NCBI RefSeq assembly: GCF_050947875.1
Contig: NC_134569.1
Location: forward strand, 14,401,131-14,465,130
Source: Dermacentor variabilis
Taxonomy: Eukaryota; Arthropoda; Arachnida; Ixodida; Ixodidae
DNA length: 64,000 bases
Direction: 5' to 3'
The notes below the pieces were generated by a model, which was given only the letters and a program-made list of their open reading frames with translations, searched no databases and was not told the DNA's origin. The first letter of the stretch is position 1; each line of letters opens with the position of its first letter. Both the position numbers and the translations under genes were made by a program. Below are positions 1 through 10,812 of this stretch, piece by piece.

Positions 1-185
1 TTTATACCACTGCCTAGTTCCTTACAGTAGTCTAGCATCACTCAGAACGCGTCCACAAATTGGAAAATTGCACTAGAAAGCATATCATCACTTTGAAACA
101 CTAAACAAAAGCAATATGTTAAAAAAAAATCCTGCCTCAGGAAGAAAAACATCAGTAACAAACAATTTTGAGGCTGATTCCTACG

Positions 186-2003
186 TTAGGGGCTTCGACT
201 TAAGCCATCGGCGTTACCGTTGAGACTCCCCTTTTTGTAACGCACCTCAAAGGAATATTGTTGCAAAGCGAGGCTCCAGCGCAGGAGGCGGCCATTTTTG
301 GGAGAGATGGTCTGCAGCCATTGGAGAGGGCAGTGATCCGTCTCAATGATAAACCTCGAGCCGGCTAGATAGCATGACAATTTCTGAACGGCCCACACGA
401 GACATGCACACTCTTTCTCGGTGGCGCTATACGCCTGCTCACGACTGGTCAGCTTACGACTAGCATACAGGACGGGGTGTTCTACTTCTCCATTTTCCCG
501 TTGGCACAGTACAACGCCCATGCCTCGCTCACTAGCATCGCACTGAACAACGAACCCTTTTGTATAGTCTGGCGATCGTAGCACAGGCTGGCTTGTTAGG
601 GCACTCTTTAGGGCGCTAAAAGCTCTTTCCTTTGTCTCGTCCCAGACGACTGTTTGCGGCTCTGTCTTTCTTAGAGCATCCGTCACGGGAGCCGCGATAT
701 CAGAGTACCTGGGGATGTACCTCTGATAGTAGCCGGCGACACCTAAGAACGACCGAATATCGGTCTTCGTGCGCGGTTGCGGGAAGTCTCGCACAGCGGC
801 CACCTTTATTTCAGAGGGGCGGCGACGACCCTGACCAATCTCGTGACCGAGGTAGACAACCTCGGCCTGTGCTAACTGGCACTTAGGAGCCTTGACTGTC
901 AAGCCCGCTTCGCGCAGGCGGGTTAGCACTGCCCGCAAGTGTGCCATATGCTCAGACCAGGATGCGGAGAATATCGCTACGTCGTCTAGATACGGTAAAG
1001 CGAATTCTTGCTGTCCCCGCAACACTTTATCCATGAGGCTTGAAAAACAGTATGGCGCGTTCTTCAAACCAAAACTCAACACTTTAGGACGGAATGTTCC
1101 CATTGGGGAAATGAACGCCGAATACCTACTAGCCTCTTCTGTAAGTGGAACCTGCCAATAACCCCTGACAAGATCTAGGGTGGAAATAAACTGAGCGCTA
1201 CTAACTTTCTCAAGGCGCTCCTCGATGTTAGGGATCGGATAAATTTGATCCTTAGTGATGGAATTAAGCCTGCGGTAGTCGACGCAAGGACGAGGTTCCT
1301 TGCCCGGTACCTCAACTAAAATCAAAGGGGAGGTATAATCACTCTCACCTGCCTCAATAACACCGAGCTGTAGCATTTTCTTTACCTCAGCCTCCATAAT
1401 ATCGCTCTGGCGGGGTGACACCCGATACGCCTTGGATCGTACTGGCTCTCGGGAGGTAAGTTCTATGTCATGAGTAAGGACAGAAGTCCTACCAGGCCTC
1501 TCAGAGAATAGACCTTGAAACTCTTGTAAGAGCTGGTGTAGTTCGGTTTTCTGCTCAGGCGACAGCGGTGCTTTACTGATAAGGTCACTAATGACTTGAC
1601 CGGTGTCTTCCCTGTTCGTCACTGAGCCTAGTCCCGGAAGCTCGACCGGAAGCTCTTCAGGAACGTTTACCATCATGCACACCACTGCTTCCCTTTGTCT
1701 ATAAGGTTTGAGCTGATTACAGTGGTAAACTTGCTGTGCTTTCCGCTTTCCTGGCAGACTTACCACGTAGTTAACGTCCGACAGTTTCTGAACAATTCGT
1801 GCTGGGCCCTCCCACTGCACGTCTAGTTTGTTTTGTAGCGATGTGCGCAATATCATGACCTCATCGCCCACCTCAAAACGACGGGCCCTGGCTGTCCGAT
1901 CATAATAAACCTTGGCCCTCTGCTGGGCCTTTGCCATTGCTTCACCTGACAACTCCTGTGCCCTTCTTAAGCGTTCGAGGAGCTTAAGCACGTACTCCAC
2001 CAC
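186..2003 (-). pseudogene. A1 pol, 3' part: integrase C-terminus, reverse transcriptase, RNase H
   Basis: A 605-residue open stretch. Residues 1-105 are the integrase C-terminal module (motif DVQWEGPARIV and the LKPY ending). A linker follows, then the reverse transcriptase from about residue 180 (PVRSKAYRVSPRQ, PRPCVDYRRLN, STLDLVRGYWQVPL, and catalytic LPYLDDVAIF). RNase H comes last, with QCDASERGMG, ATEKECACLVWA, ETDHCPLQWL and the closing NGNADGLSRSP. The catalytic aspartates of both enzymes are present, unlike A2. It is separated from the upstream part of pol only by a TGA that replaces the CGA arginine codon of A2 (CTT-TGA against CTT-CGA, a CpG transition). The true reading frame therefore continues into 2037-3398, and the apparent start is not real. 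Confidence 0.9.
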
Positions 2004-2036
2004 GACTGGGTCGTCGCCCCTGCCTTCCCACGATTC

Positions 2037-3398
2037 TCAAAGCATGCGAAGCGGAGACCGAAGCGAGCGACCGTACACCAGCTCAGCTGGCGAAAACCCC
2101 GTAGCCGCATGCGGCGCGGTCCTTAATGCAAACATCACCCCAGGCAGACACAGCTCCCAGTCAGTTCGATGTTCAAAACACAATGCTCTCAACACGCGCT
2201 TCATGACGGAGTGGAGCTTCTCAACGGAATTCGACTGTGGGTGGTACACTGAGCTGTGTAGCAGCTTTACCCCACACCTTTCGAGAAAAGTTGTCGTCAA
2301 AGCGCTAGTAAACACTGTGCCCTGATCTGATTGGATTTCCGCAGGAAAACCAACTCGCGCAAATATGGACAGTAGTGCATTGACTATCTCAACTGAGCTG
2401 AGTTCTTTAAGCGGCACTGCTTCAGGGAACTTTGTCGCTGGGCAGATCACAGTCAAAATGTGTCTGTACCCCGTGGCTGTTACCGGCAGAGGTCCCATTG
2501 TATCAATAACGAGCCGTCTAAAAGGCTCCGTAATGATAGGTACCAATCTCAACGGCGCCCTCGATTTGTCCCCTGGTTTGCCCACCCGCTGACAGGTGTC
2601 ACATGTCCTCACGAAATGGTCTGCGTCCCGAAAACACCCTGGCCAATAGTACTCTTGCAAGAGACGGTCCTTAGTTTTCTTAACTCCTAGGTGTCCGGAC
2701 CACGAACCCCCATGCGTCAAGCGCAACAGATCCTGACGATAGCATTGAGGAACGATCAGCTGATCGAACTCCACTCCTCTGCGGTCTAGATACTTCCGGT
2801 ACAGGACTCCACCTCTTTCCACAAAACGCGCATTTTTCCTGGCGATACCTTCCTTGACATTGCAGCGTATGTTTTCTAGGCTACCATCCTTCTTTTGCTC
2901 GGCTATCAAAGCCGACCGGCTGACTTTTAGCAACCTCTCAAGTCCGTCTGACGTAGGCGCGATGAGCAAATCTGCAGATAGCTCTTCTAACTTTCCCGCA
3001 TCGGGATTTTCCTCTCCGGTATCTGGTGCCTTTAACGTTACAGACTCAAGTTTATTCAGTTCGGGCGTGCTCTGAATATCAGCTTGCTGCGCCTCTGACC
3101 CTTTTTCATTGTTCGATAACGTCGGCCCCGCAACTACCGCCTTTGCAGCGAGCTCCCGAACCTTCGACCTGGTTAAGGCCTGAACGCTAGCCTCACCAAA
3201 CAAAAGCCCCTTCTCGCGCAGGAGGTGATCGGACCTGTTCGAAAATAGGTACGGGTACTGGGGGGGCAGCATAGAAGACACTGCGGCCTCCGTCTCAAGC
3301 GCTCCGAAAGGTCCTTCAATAAGCACTTTTGCTACCGGCAGACACACGCTATGAGCTTCCACGGCTTGCTTGATCCATGCGCACTCGCCCGTGAACAT
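2037..3398 (-). pseudogene. A1 pol, 5' part: protease C-terminus, linker and integrase
   Basis: The first 50 residues are the second half of the protease (GECAWIKQAVEAHSVCLPV to LPPQYPYLFSN). A linker follows, then an integrase with an N-terminal HHCC zinc motif (HGGSWSGHLG, then CDTCQRVG). The DDE core has D in VIDTMGPLPV, D in QSDQGTVF and E in YHPQSNSVEK. The integrase is therefore encoded before the reverse transcriptase. The stretch ends at the TGA nonsense codon near 2037. At its start it overlaps the gag frame by about 50 bases in another frame because of a TACG duplication shared with A2 (see findings). The poly-C tract at the protease end has seven C and stays in frame here, whereas A2 has eight and shifts. 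Confidence 0.9.
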
Positions 3399-4682
3399 AT
3401 GGGGTTCTACGTACGTAAGAGGGGTGAACTACATCCATCGTAGCTGCGGAATCGCGAAGCACTCGGCACTCTTTCCCGTTCACGAGGAGGTTTCGCATGT
3501 AAGGCTCGAGAAGCTTCATGTTCTCGTCAGTGCTGCATAATGAAAAAAACACAACTTTTGGTGTTGTTTCCGGACACTGCGCCGAAAAGTGACCCGGCTT
3601 CTGGCACGTATAACACACGCGCGCTTGCCTCATCTCGAACCGCTTTCTGCGTTCGGCTTCGGCTGCCGCCGTCTCCTTACGTTTGGTCGGACTGCTTTCA
3701 CTCGCATCCGCACTACGCGTGTCCCCCTTTAATCTCATGGGTGTGAACTTCGGCCTCTCAAACTTCGAGCCAAATTCACCCTTTTGACCGTCCTTAGCTC
3801 CGCGAGCCCGACGCGTCACAAACTCCTCGGCTAGCTCAGCGGCTTTAGCCACCGTACAAACGTCTGGCCTATCCAAGACCCAGTACCGCACGTTCTCAGG
3901 TAACCGACTATAAAACTGTTCCAGCCCGAAGCACTGCAGAACTTTATCGTGGTCACCGAACGCTTTCTCTTCTTTGAGCCACTCTTGCATGTTTGACATA
4001 AGCTTGTAGGCAAACTCTGTATATGACTCATTCTTGCCTTTCTCACTTTCCCGAAATTTCCGACGGAACGCCTCCGCAGACAGCCGGTACTTTTTTAGCA
4101 GACTCGATTTCACTTTGTCGAAATCCTCTGCCTCCTCTCTATCCAAGCGAGCGACTACGTCGGCCGCCTCGCCGGGTAACAAAGTGAGCAAGCGCTGTGG
4201 CCACGTTTCCCGAGAGAACCCCTGCTTCTCGCACGTTCGCTCAAAGTTAACCAGGAACAAACCAATCTCCTCTCCAAGCTTAAACAGCCGCATCAGGTCA
4301 GTCATTTTGAACAATACGCGTTCTCCTGCACCGTGTGCCTGACTTCCATTACGAGCGCGTTCCATCTCTACCTCGAGACGCTTCATTTCCAAAGCGTGTT
4401 CGCGCTCTTCTTTTTCTTTCTGTTCTTTACGTTCACGCTCTTCTTTTTCTTTCTGTTCTTTAAGTTCGCGCTCCTGTCTCTCTTTTTGCTCTTTAAGTTC
4501 GCGCTCCTGTCTTTTTGACCTCTCCTCAATAGTCTCAAGGCATTCCGCAGCTCGTCATCCTCAGCCTCTAACTCAAGAATAGCCTTTAGCAGTTCTGGTT
4601 TTCTGAGTTTTTCCGAGACATCCAGACCCAACTCTCTTGCAAGCTCCAACAATTTCGGTTTGCGCAACGACTTCAAATCCAT
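3349..4682 (-). pseudogene. A1 gag with SCAN-like capsid, zinc knuckle and protease start
   Basis: The gene starts at the ATG at 4682 (MDLKSLRKPKLLELARELG), continues into a lysine/glutamate-rich coiled coil, then a capsid region resembling the SCAN domain (GEEIGLFLVNFERTCEK, WPQRLLTLLPGEAADVV, YRLSAEAFRRKFRE, LEQFYSRLPENVRYWV). A CCHC zinc knuckle follows (CYTCQKPGHFSAQC) and then the retropepsin motif LRDSAATMDVV. One base is missing near 4552 compared with A2 (ctgcgg against ctgtcgg), which throws the N-terminal 60 codons out of frame with the rest. Copy A1 also has extra units of the charged repeat at about 4400-4510. The frame ends soon after the protease active site, at the shared TACG duplication. 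Confidence 0.88.
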
Positions 4683-5002
4683 GGCTGCTCTGAATGCTGC
4701 TTTCTCTACTGCTTACTATTGTCTTGCCGCAAACTAACCCGGCAGCAACGACAACCACAATTACCAGCTCTGTTTCTGACACTAACAAAAGCCTGGCAAA
4801 GCTCAGAAGAAGAAAGTCCCGCACTCACCAAACCTCGCAGTCAAGAGTTCAGCGCAGTCGTTCCGCTGCAGGCAACCAGTCATCACACAGGGCTCGTTGC
4901 ACTGCTCCCGGATCGTCGATGAGCTGCTCAGCATACAGTCAACTGCATCTCTTCGCTGCTGGCCTCCGTTGTCGCGATCTCACCGCTGGCAGACAGTTGT
5001 TT

Positions 5003-5020
5003 GAATCCCACCGATGGCAA
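5003..5020 (-). other. Possible tRNA primer-binding site of A1
   Basis: Minus-strand TTGCCATCGGTGGGATTC lies 31 bases inside the 5' LTR. It resembles the better placed site of element D (TGGCAGCGATTGGGAT) and the complement of a tRNA acceptor/T-arm. The spacing is larger than usual, so the call is weak. The equivalent bases are deleted in A2. Confidence 0.3.
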
Positions 5021-5312
5021 CGGTTGTTGTGGTCGCACCGATGGTACGACCTGTTGGGAACTCGGCGCTGACGCCCGTGGTTGCACCTGGGTCGCAAGCC
5101 CCAAGGGTAGCGTTGGCCTGGCGGCCTGGGGTACAACTGGAAGCATCCGAAGGTCCCGGCAAAGCATGAGTCGACTGGTAACAACAAAACAACTTGTTTA
5201 TTTTAACATCGCAAAGAGTTGGCGGTCAGGTTGACCGAAGTAGAGAGACGGGAGAGCACTTTACTCAACAGAAGAAATCGGAGCCCTCCCCTTTTGGCGT
5301 CCGGGGGCAGCT

Positions 5313-5320
5313 GTTTTTAT
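5313..5320 (-). promoter_or_regulatory. LTR TATA box of A1
   Basis: On the minus strand the sequence reads gagagTATAAAAA, at the same place as TATAAAA in the A2 5' LTR (16321). It lies between the U3 repeats and the LTR end, as expected for the U3/R border. It is an inferred promoter with no expression evidence. Confidence 0.6.
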
Positions 5321-5387
5321 ACTCTCGCAGTTGAGGGCAAGAAGGAACCCCTCAATAGACGAGCACGTGATTGTACAATGGGATAAG

Positions 5388-5537
5388 GTGACGCATACTG
5401 TCGTAGCGCCGCCGGTCGGGCACAAAGACTGGGAGGAGAAGGTAACTCCTACTGTCGTAGCGCCTCCGGTCGGGCACAATGGCTGGGAGGAGAAGGTGAC
5501 TTCTACTGTCGTATCGCCTCCGGTCGGGCACAATGGC
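5388..5537 (-). repeat. U3 tandem repeat, three 54-bp units (A1 LTR)
   Basis: Three near-identical direct units, each containing tgtcgta, a CCGGTCGGGCACAA core and a GGGAGGAGAAGGT block. On the minus strand the cores GTGCCCGA-CGG and GTCACCT-CTC-TCCCA are recognisable in the A2 U3 units too, so the arrays are homologous but diverged. The position upstream of the TATA box suggests enhancer-like repeats. Confidence 0.85.
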
Positions 5538-5693
5538 ACATACACTCACACACGCACATGAAGACACGTGGCATCGGAACATGCCTGGACGCGCTTGGCG
5601 GGGACCGTAGCGACGACGCCGAACGGGCCAAAATGTCTGCCGCTTTGTTGCAGTCGCGCCGGCTAAACCGCGCGTCGTAGGCGAAACGTAACA

Positions 5694-6390
5694 GCTGTTT
5701 GTTTGTGGGTCATAGGCTGTGGTCTTTCGGTGACCGTGCCGCTGAGGTTAAGCACTCTCTTTAGAAATGTAGCCGTAAAGGGAGTCCCTCTGTCCGTTAT
5801 CACCGCTGGTGCACCGTACCTCAGAACCACATTTTCAATAAAGAATCGTGCTGCTTCGACCGCGGTGCCACTTGGAAGGGCCGTGGTTTCTGCATAGCGT
5901 GTCAGGTAATCGGTGGCAACTATTACCCACTTATTACTAGTATTGGAAGTCGGGAATGGTACGAGAAGGTGCATCCCAATTTGGGCAAATGGGGTCGCGG
6001 GCACTTGAACTGGTTGTAGTAGCCCAGCTGATTTCATATATGGTGGTTTGCGTCGCTGGCAATCGAGGCACGTGCGCATGTAATGTTTCACAAAGGTGGC
6101 AATCCTTGGCCAGTAATATTTCTCTTTGACTCGGGCCAGTGTTCGCGTGTAGCCGAGGTGGCCAGATGTCGGTTCATCGTGGCAGGCTCGCAAGACCTCA
6201 TGACGGAGGCACGTGGCAAGTAGGCGGCTGCTTCCGCTTGCAGAGAAGTTCTTGTAAAGAACATCATTACGGAAGCAGAATGATGGCAAGCTTCTTGCAA
6301 ATGTTTTGGGCGCGCTTGTATTCCGGCCTTCTAAAAATTCAATAAGCGGAATCAGTTCGCCGTCTTCCCGCTGCTGGCGAGCAATCGTGG
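5694..6390 (-). pseudogene. Element B integrase, truncated by A1
   Basis: The HHCC zinc motif (HDEPTSGHLG, CLDCQRRKP) is followed by the DDE core. The segment holding the first catalytic residue reads QIGMHLLVPFP, where an aspartate is normally found in this family (D changed to M or H). The second aspartate is in VITDRGTPFTA. Near the end the frame shifts by one base, and the reading HRKTTAYDPQT stops exactly at the A1 LTR, just before the expected N and catalytic E. The rest of the integrase should lie beyond A1, outside the window. A further break separates the part upstream of 6289. Confidence 0.82.
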
Positions 6391-6405
6391 CCGTGTCTAG
6401 AACAC

Positions 6406-7018
6406 CTATATAAAAGCAATGTCTTCGTCATATTCGGTGACTTCCTGCTCAATCGGTGACCTTGAAAGGCAGTCGGCGTCGGAGTGCTTTCGTACGGACT
6501 TGTACACCACTGTCACATCGAATTCTTGAATCCTTAGGCTCCAACGCGCTAGTCGACCGGACGGATTCTTAAAGTTCGTCAGCCAGCAAAGTGAGTGATG
6601 ATCGCTGGCAACATTGAATATAATAATAATATTTGGGGTTTTACGTGCCAAAACCACTTTCTGATTATGAGGCACGCCGTAGTGGAGGACTCCGGAAATT
6701 TTGACCACCTGGGGTTCTTTAACGTGCACCTAAATCTAAGCACACGGGTGTTTTCGCATTTCGCCCCCATCGAAATGCGGCCGCCGTGGCCGGGATTCGA
6801 TCCCGCGACCTCGTGCTCAGCAGCCCAACACCATAGCCACTGAGCAACCACGGCGGGTTGGCAACATTGAAGGAACGGCCATAGAGATACGGGCGAAACT
6901 TCATAACTGCCCATACCACCGCAAGGCATTCCTTTTCTGTGGTTGAGTAATTAGAATCAACACGTGAGAGCATATCCTGCTTGCGTGTGCAATGACTCTC
7001 TCGGCTGAGTCTTGCCAC
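6406..7018 (-). pseudogene. Element B RNase H, split by a SINE
   Basis: The upstream half ([19 protein letters not shown]) runs to 6872. The downstream half ([15 protein letters not shown] to ADCLSRSP) resumes at 6605. The 240-base SINE and its 13-base target duplication lie exactly between. The initial catalytic aspartate segment upstream is degraded. Confidence 0.82.
6619..6858 (-). mobile_element. tRNA-derived SINE (Ruka-like), copy 1
   Basis: A 240-base element. Read on the minus strand it starts acccgccgtggttgctcagtgg, with an A box-like TTGCTCAGTGG and a B box-like GGATCGAATCC, the internal RNA polymerase III promoter of tRNA-derived SINEs. It ends in an AT-rich tail (TATTATTAT). It is flanked by perfect 13-base target duplications TGGCAACATTGAA at 6606-6618 and 6859-6871. 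About 93% of its bases appear to match the copy at 47397. The family resembles the ixodid tick SINE Ruka; the name is an inference. Confidence 0.9.
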
Positions 7019-7129
7019 TGCACGGGCACAGCGCCTAGGCCTAAGTTGCTAGCGTCTGTATGAATCATGGTAGGAGCGTCCTCGTCAAAGTGAGCCAGTA
7101 CAGGACGTGTCAGGCGCTGTCGGAGATAA

Positions 7130-8030
7130 TTAAGCGCTGCTTGTTCTCCTTCGTCCCATACGAAGGCAACATCTTCTCTTGTAAGGCGGGTTAAGGGTGA
7201 AGCTATATGTGAAAAATTGGCTATAAATCTTCGGTAATACGAGCAGAGACTTTAGGAGACGCCTCACTGCCTTCTTATCCGTTAGCGCTGGAAACTTTGC
7301 GACGGCCGTGATCTTGTCGGGGTCAGGGCGAACGCCTTGATGACTCACAACATGACCTAAGAACTGGAGTTCCTCGAAACCAAAGGGGCACTTTTCTGCT
7401 TTCAGTGTTAAGCCCGCGGGCCGGATCGTTTGTAGATCCGCCAGCAGCCATCTCGAGTGTTCCTCGAACGTTTCCGAAAAAAAAACTGTGACGTCATCGA
7501 CGTCATCTAGGCATGTCTGCCACTTCAGGCCTGACAGAACCATATCCATGAGTCGCTGAAAAGTTGTTGGAACTGAGCATAAACCGAAAGGCCTGCGGGA
7601 CCTTGAATTCGTAAAGCCCATCAGGCGTTACGATAGCAGCCTTTTCTCTGTCTCTCTCGTCAACTTCGATTTGCCAATAGCCACTTTTGAGGTCCGTCGA
7701 CGAGAAGTAGCGGGCATGTCTCAGCCTGTCGAGAGAATCGTCGATACGCGGTAATGGGTATACCTCTTTCTTTGTCACCCGGTTCAGCTTACGGTAGTCG
7801 ACACAAAAACGTAGACTGCCGTCTTTCTTTTTGACCATCACTACCGGCGATGCACGGGCTTTTTGACGGTTGAATAACGTCGCCGTCGAGCTCACTTGCT
7901 CTCGGATCGTTTCGCGTTCTTTTGGTGCTACACGGTACGGGTTTTGTCGGATTGGTCTGGCTGTCTCCTCCGTGATAATCCGGTGCTTCATCAGTGGCGT
8001 CTGACCAACTCTGGATGTCAACGATAGCAA
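7130..8030 (-). pseudogene. Element B reverse transcriptase
   Basis: Two overlapping frames together give a reverse transcriptase: ARASPVVMVKKKDGSLRFC, VDYRKLNRVTKKEVYPLPR, STDLKSGYWQIEV and CSVPTTFQRLMD. The region of the catalytic YxDD box is disturbed to CLDDVDDVTVFF. At least one frameshift lies near 7560. The finger segment RPIRQNPYRVAPKE at the N-terminus joins the protease frame upstream. Confidence 0.85.
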
Positions 8031-8800
8031 TCGCGAAACTGGCGAAGCAGATCCACAAGGCGCTGCTTTTCCGCTGGTGATAAGCTCGCGCTCACGTCAA
8101 GAAACGGTAACGGTGCAGAAGCGTCTTGCTCTCCTTGTTGTAATGCAAAGCATTCGCCGAATTCCGCAATCTCGTCGAGGTAAGCAACTGCTGCGCCTTT
8201 TGCCGTGGGTCGTCGTTGCTTGCTGAAGTTCGTCAGCCGTAGTTCTGTTTGCCCATGCATTACTTTGACAAGACTTCTGGGCGTGGCAATAACTTGCGTG
8301 AGCAAAAGCGTAATTATCTGTTCGGCATACCTTCCCCATCGTACTCTGTGTCGCACCTGACGGAAAGAAGACGGCAAGATAACGGTGGTACGGTCACGTC
8401 GTCTATGTTGCACAAAGACTTGCGTTGTAGTTGTGCACTTTCGCCCCCAGAAAAAATAAGTATACGTTCTGGTATGTTGATGACGGCGCCGTACTCGCGT
8501 ATGAAGTCCATACCGAAGATTACATCTTTGCAGCAGTCGGGGAGAATAACAAAATTTGCGACGAATGACGAATTCCCTATGTTGACCCTTGCAGTACACG
8601 TACTTGCCGGTCGGTGCCAGTAGCTGGCCTCCAGCACATTTAATGTGCGGCCCTGACCATTCCATTTTTACTTTGCGAAGTCTGTCCGAGAGTTTTTCAG
8701 TTGCGATCGAAAAGTCCGCGCCAGTGTCTACTAGCGCCGTCATGTCGTGGCCGTCAATTGATACAGTAACATCAGCGCTAACAATCTCGTCTGTCGTCAA
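8018..8800 (-). pseudogene. Element B aspartic protease and linker
   Basis: Retropepsin motif MTALVDTGADFSIATEKL at residues 19-36, the normal DTGA active site. Downstream the frame is broken twice: the flap-side sequence FGMDFIREYGAVINIP continues in the frame at 8314-8637. The linker to the reverse transcriptase (DVSASLSPAEKQRLVDLL) is back in the first frame. Confidence 0.8.
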
Positions 8801-8801
8801 A

Positions 8802-9861
8802 TCATCCGGCTGTATCGGCTTCTCGTTCTACGGAAATGGGGGATTTTCGGCACTTCGACGTGCGGCAGCCTTCCCCCCTGAGGTCGCGGCCTTCAATTTC
8901 CCCGGCGTGGGCTGGGAGATCGCCTTCTGGCCACGTCGGTGGAAGTGCGTCTTGCAGCTGGAAAACGATGTCCCGGAGAAGGGGAGCGCGACCGGTAACC
9001 GGGGAAACGGCTTGCCAGCTCGTCGAATTCGCATCGATGTTCGCTCGTCTGCACGACGAGAAGCAGTGGATGGAAACGCTTGGCACCCTTCGACGTGATA
9101 AGGGCAATGACGGCAGATGTGGCCCGCTTCCCACAGTGGAAGCACAAGGGCCTGTAGTCAGCTGTGCACAAAATGTCGGTTCTGCGAAGCGGTGGTCGCG
9201 TCGGTTGTTCCCTACGGCACCAAGGTGAAGCCGGTGCTGACTGCTGGTGATACTGCGGCGTCGGCATCGGAGGTGGCAGTCGACGGACAACATCGGCGTA
9301 GCTGGGCTGCCACGTCTGGGAATTTGGCTCGGGAGCCGCAAACGCTTGCTTTATTTATTGGCGCACAAATTCAGCCACCGACGCATGCAGCTATGCATTC
9401 ATTTGGCGTGACATTCAGCTTCTTAATTTCTTCCTGAATAATTTCGCGCCGGCGCAAGAAACCCTCGTCTGTGACCGTCACTGCTGCGACGCTTGCCGGT
9501 CCAGTGCTGGTCAGGTGATCATACTGGCGGCTAGGTAGGTGTAACACGCGCTCTATGGCCGTCGATTCTTCAATAAATTCATAGAGACTTGTCGGCGGGT
9601 TCCGCATAAGGCCGGCAAGCAGCTACTCATTTACGCCGCGCATGAGGTGGCCGAGTTTTATTGCCTCAGGCATATCGGGATCTGCGCGACGACAAAGATG
9701 AGCCATGTCCTTAGTGAACATGGCAACTGTTTCATTCGACTATTGAATCCGTCATTCGAGAAGACACTGCGCGTGGTCTCGCCTTTCGGTGCTCCCGAAC
9801 GTTGGAGGAACTGGCGGCAGAACTCATCCCAGCTTGGCCAGATTCCCTCGCGATTTACGAA
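8802..9861 (-). pseudogene. Element B gag remnant
   Basis: Capsid-like sequence at 9658-9861 (WPSWDEFCRQFLQRS) and 9371-9607 (LMRNPPTSLYEFIEES, preceded by a broken HLMRGV-type segment). A CCHC zinc knuckle at about 9105-9175 is split by a one-base deletion into CFHCG and AGHICRHCP. The N-terminus is missing because repeat R1 begins at 9862. Confidence 0.75.
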
Positions 9862-10812
9862 CCCCCCCCCCCCCCCCGAAATTTTTTCGTGCTGTTCATG
9901 CACCGTTGACCAAAGCAACCCCCGGCTCCGGAAATCATTCTGGATTTTGTCTAGAATGGGTCTTTTTCCCGCTCGAAAAAACATTTCACCGCGAGCATTG
10001 CGATCTCGGAAGTGATTTCACGACAGCGTCCCTGCACCGGGAGTTACATAACGCAAGCAGCCCCATCCGAGCACAAAGTTTCAAGGGCGTCTTGATGGCG
10101 GACAGGCTCGCCGTGGCATCTCGCGGAAGTTGCGAAATCTACGGAGCGCGTGGATGTCAATTTCGAAATGTTATGGGTATAAATTTCTTATAAACTTTTG
10201 ATGTGAAACGTGCATTGGGATTTACAAAGTTGTGCTTCCGATTTTCAATTGCGGAACTTTGTTGGTTTAATGCTTTTATAAACATTTGACGCCAAAGGTG
10301 TATTAATTTTTTCTAAAGTCGTACATCGGAACATACAACAAGGCAACCAAATCAACACAAGTTGACAAAGCACGCAGCGAGGTCCGATGAGACGAAGCGT
10401 TGTGTTGATTTATTTGTGCCCGCCATCTAAGACAAAAAAAAAATTCAACATTTTTTTTCACCTACTCTAAAGCATCCATGTCAAGACACTAAAGCCAGCA
10501 AAGGTAGCTACGTTCATATTTATTTTTTCAACTTTAACTTTTATTCACGAGTACACATTGAGCCTCTAATTTTTCTGTTCTCGCTACACTACCTGCGGGC
10601 TGCCAGAGCCAGCCAGAGCGCATGCGTTTTTTTTCGTGTTGCCACGACCACCGCGCGGCGCAGTTCGGTGCGCGTTCGATTTTCTCTGGCCGAGGGGATT
10701 TTCGCCTGGAAGAGTTTTAGCCTCTTTCCTGCTAGCAGACGAGAAAAAGGAACAATGGTCGCTCGCCGCCAACAATGTGGGGACTCGACGGATTGCACCG
10801 CGTTCGCTTGAG
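9862..10812 (-). repeat. Unclassified interspersed repeat R1, copy A
   Basis: About 950 bases, here with a run of 16 C at 9862-9877 followed by gaaattttttcgtgctg. Most of it matches, in inverted orientation, the pieces 14208-14255, 15040-15762, 22829-22982 and 30790-30819. Shared landmarks are tgtgctcggatggggct, gatgagacgaagcg and cagacgagaaaaag. No protein motif was recognised. It adjoins element B gag without a visible target duplication. It is useful as an uninterrupted reference for the insertions in copy B. Confidence 0.82.

Larger units (their letters stand above)
1..5693 (-). mobile_element. Gmr1-like Ty3/gypsy LTR retrotransposon, copy A1 (3' end outside window)
   Basis: An LTR retrotransposon on the minus strand with, in order, a 5' LTR (5693 down to 5052), leader, gag with zinc knuckle, protease, integrase, reverse transcriptase and RNase H, then about 185 bases of 3' untranslated sequence running off the window start. 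It is the same family as copy A2 at 15763-22828 on the other strand, and bases 1-185 match A2 3' sequence. Integrase lies upstream of reverse transcriptase, which is the Gmr1-like order. It is inserted in the integrase of gypsy element B. The target duplication cannot be seen because the other end is missing. Frame breaks listed under its parts make it non-autonomous. Confidence 0.92.
5052..5693 (-). repeat. 5' LTR of gypsy copy A1
   Basis: 642 bases that read TGTTACGTTTCGCC at the start and CCCAACA at the end on the minus strand, matching both LTR ends of A2. It contains a TATAAAAA box and a polyadenylation-type AT-rich stretch, and its U3 carries three 54-base tandem units in place of the 49-base units of A2. 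It is inserted directly into the integrase reading frame of element B. Confidence 0.9.
5694..9861 (-). mobile_element. Older conventional Ty3/gypsy element B, decayed, both ends missing
   Basis: The minus-strand remains read gag, protease, reverse transcriptase, RNase H, integrase, which is the normal Ty3/gypsy order. The integrase is cut at 5693 by insertion of A1 and the gag is cut at 9861 by repeat R1. RNase H is split by a SINE. Several frameshifts are present. No LTR of this element is visible in the window. Confidence 0.88.

Noticed and set aside
6750..6860. A tRNA gene on the minus strand
   Set aside because: The A and B box-like motifs belong to a 240-base SINE with target duplications and a second copy; no complete tRNA cloverleaf was found.
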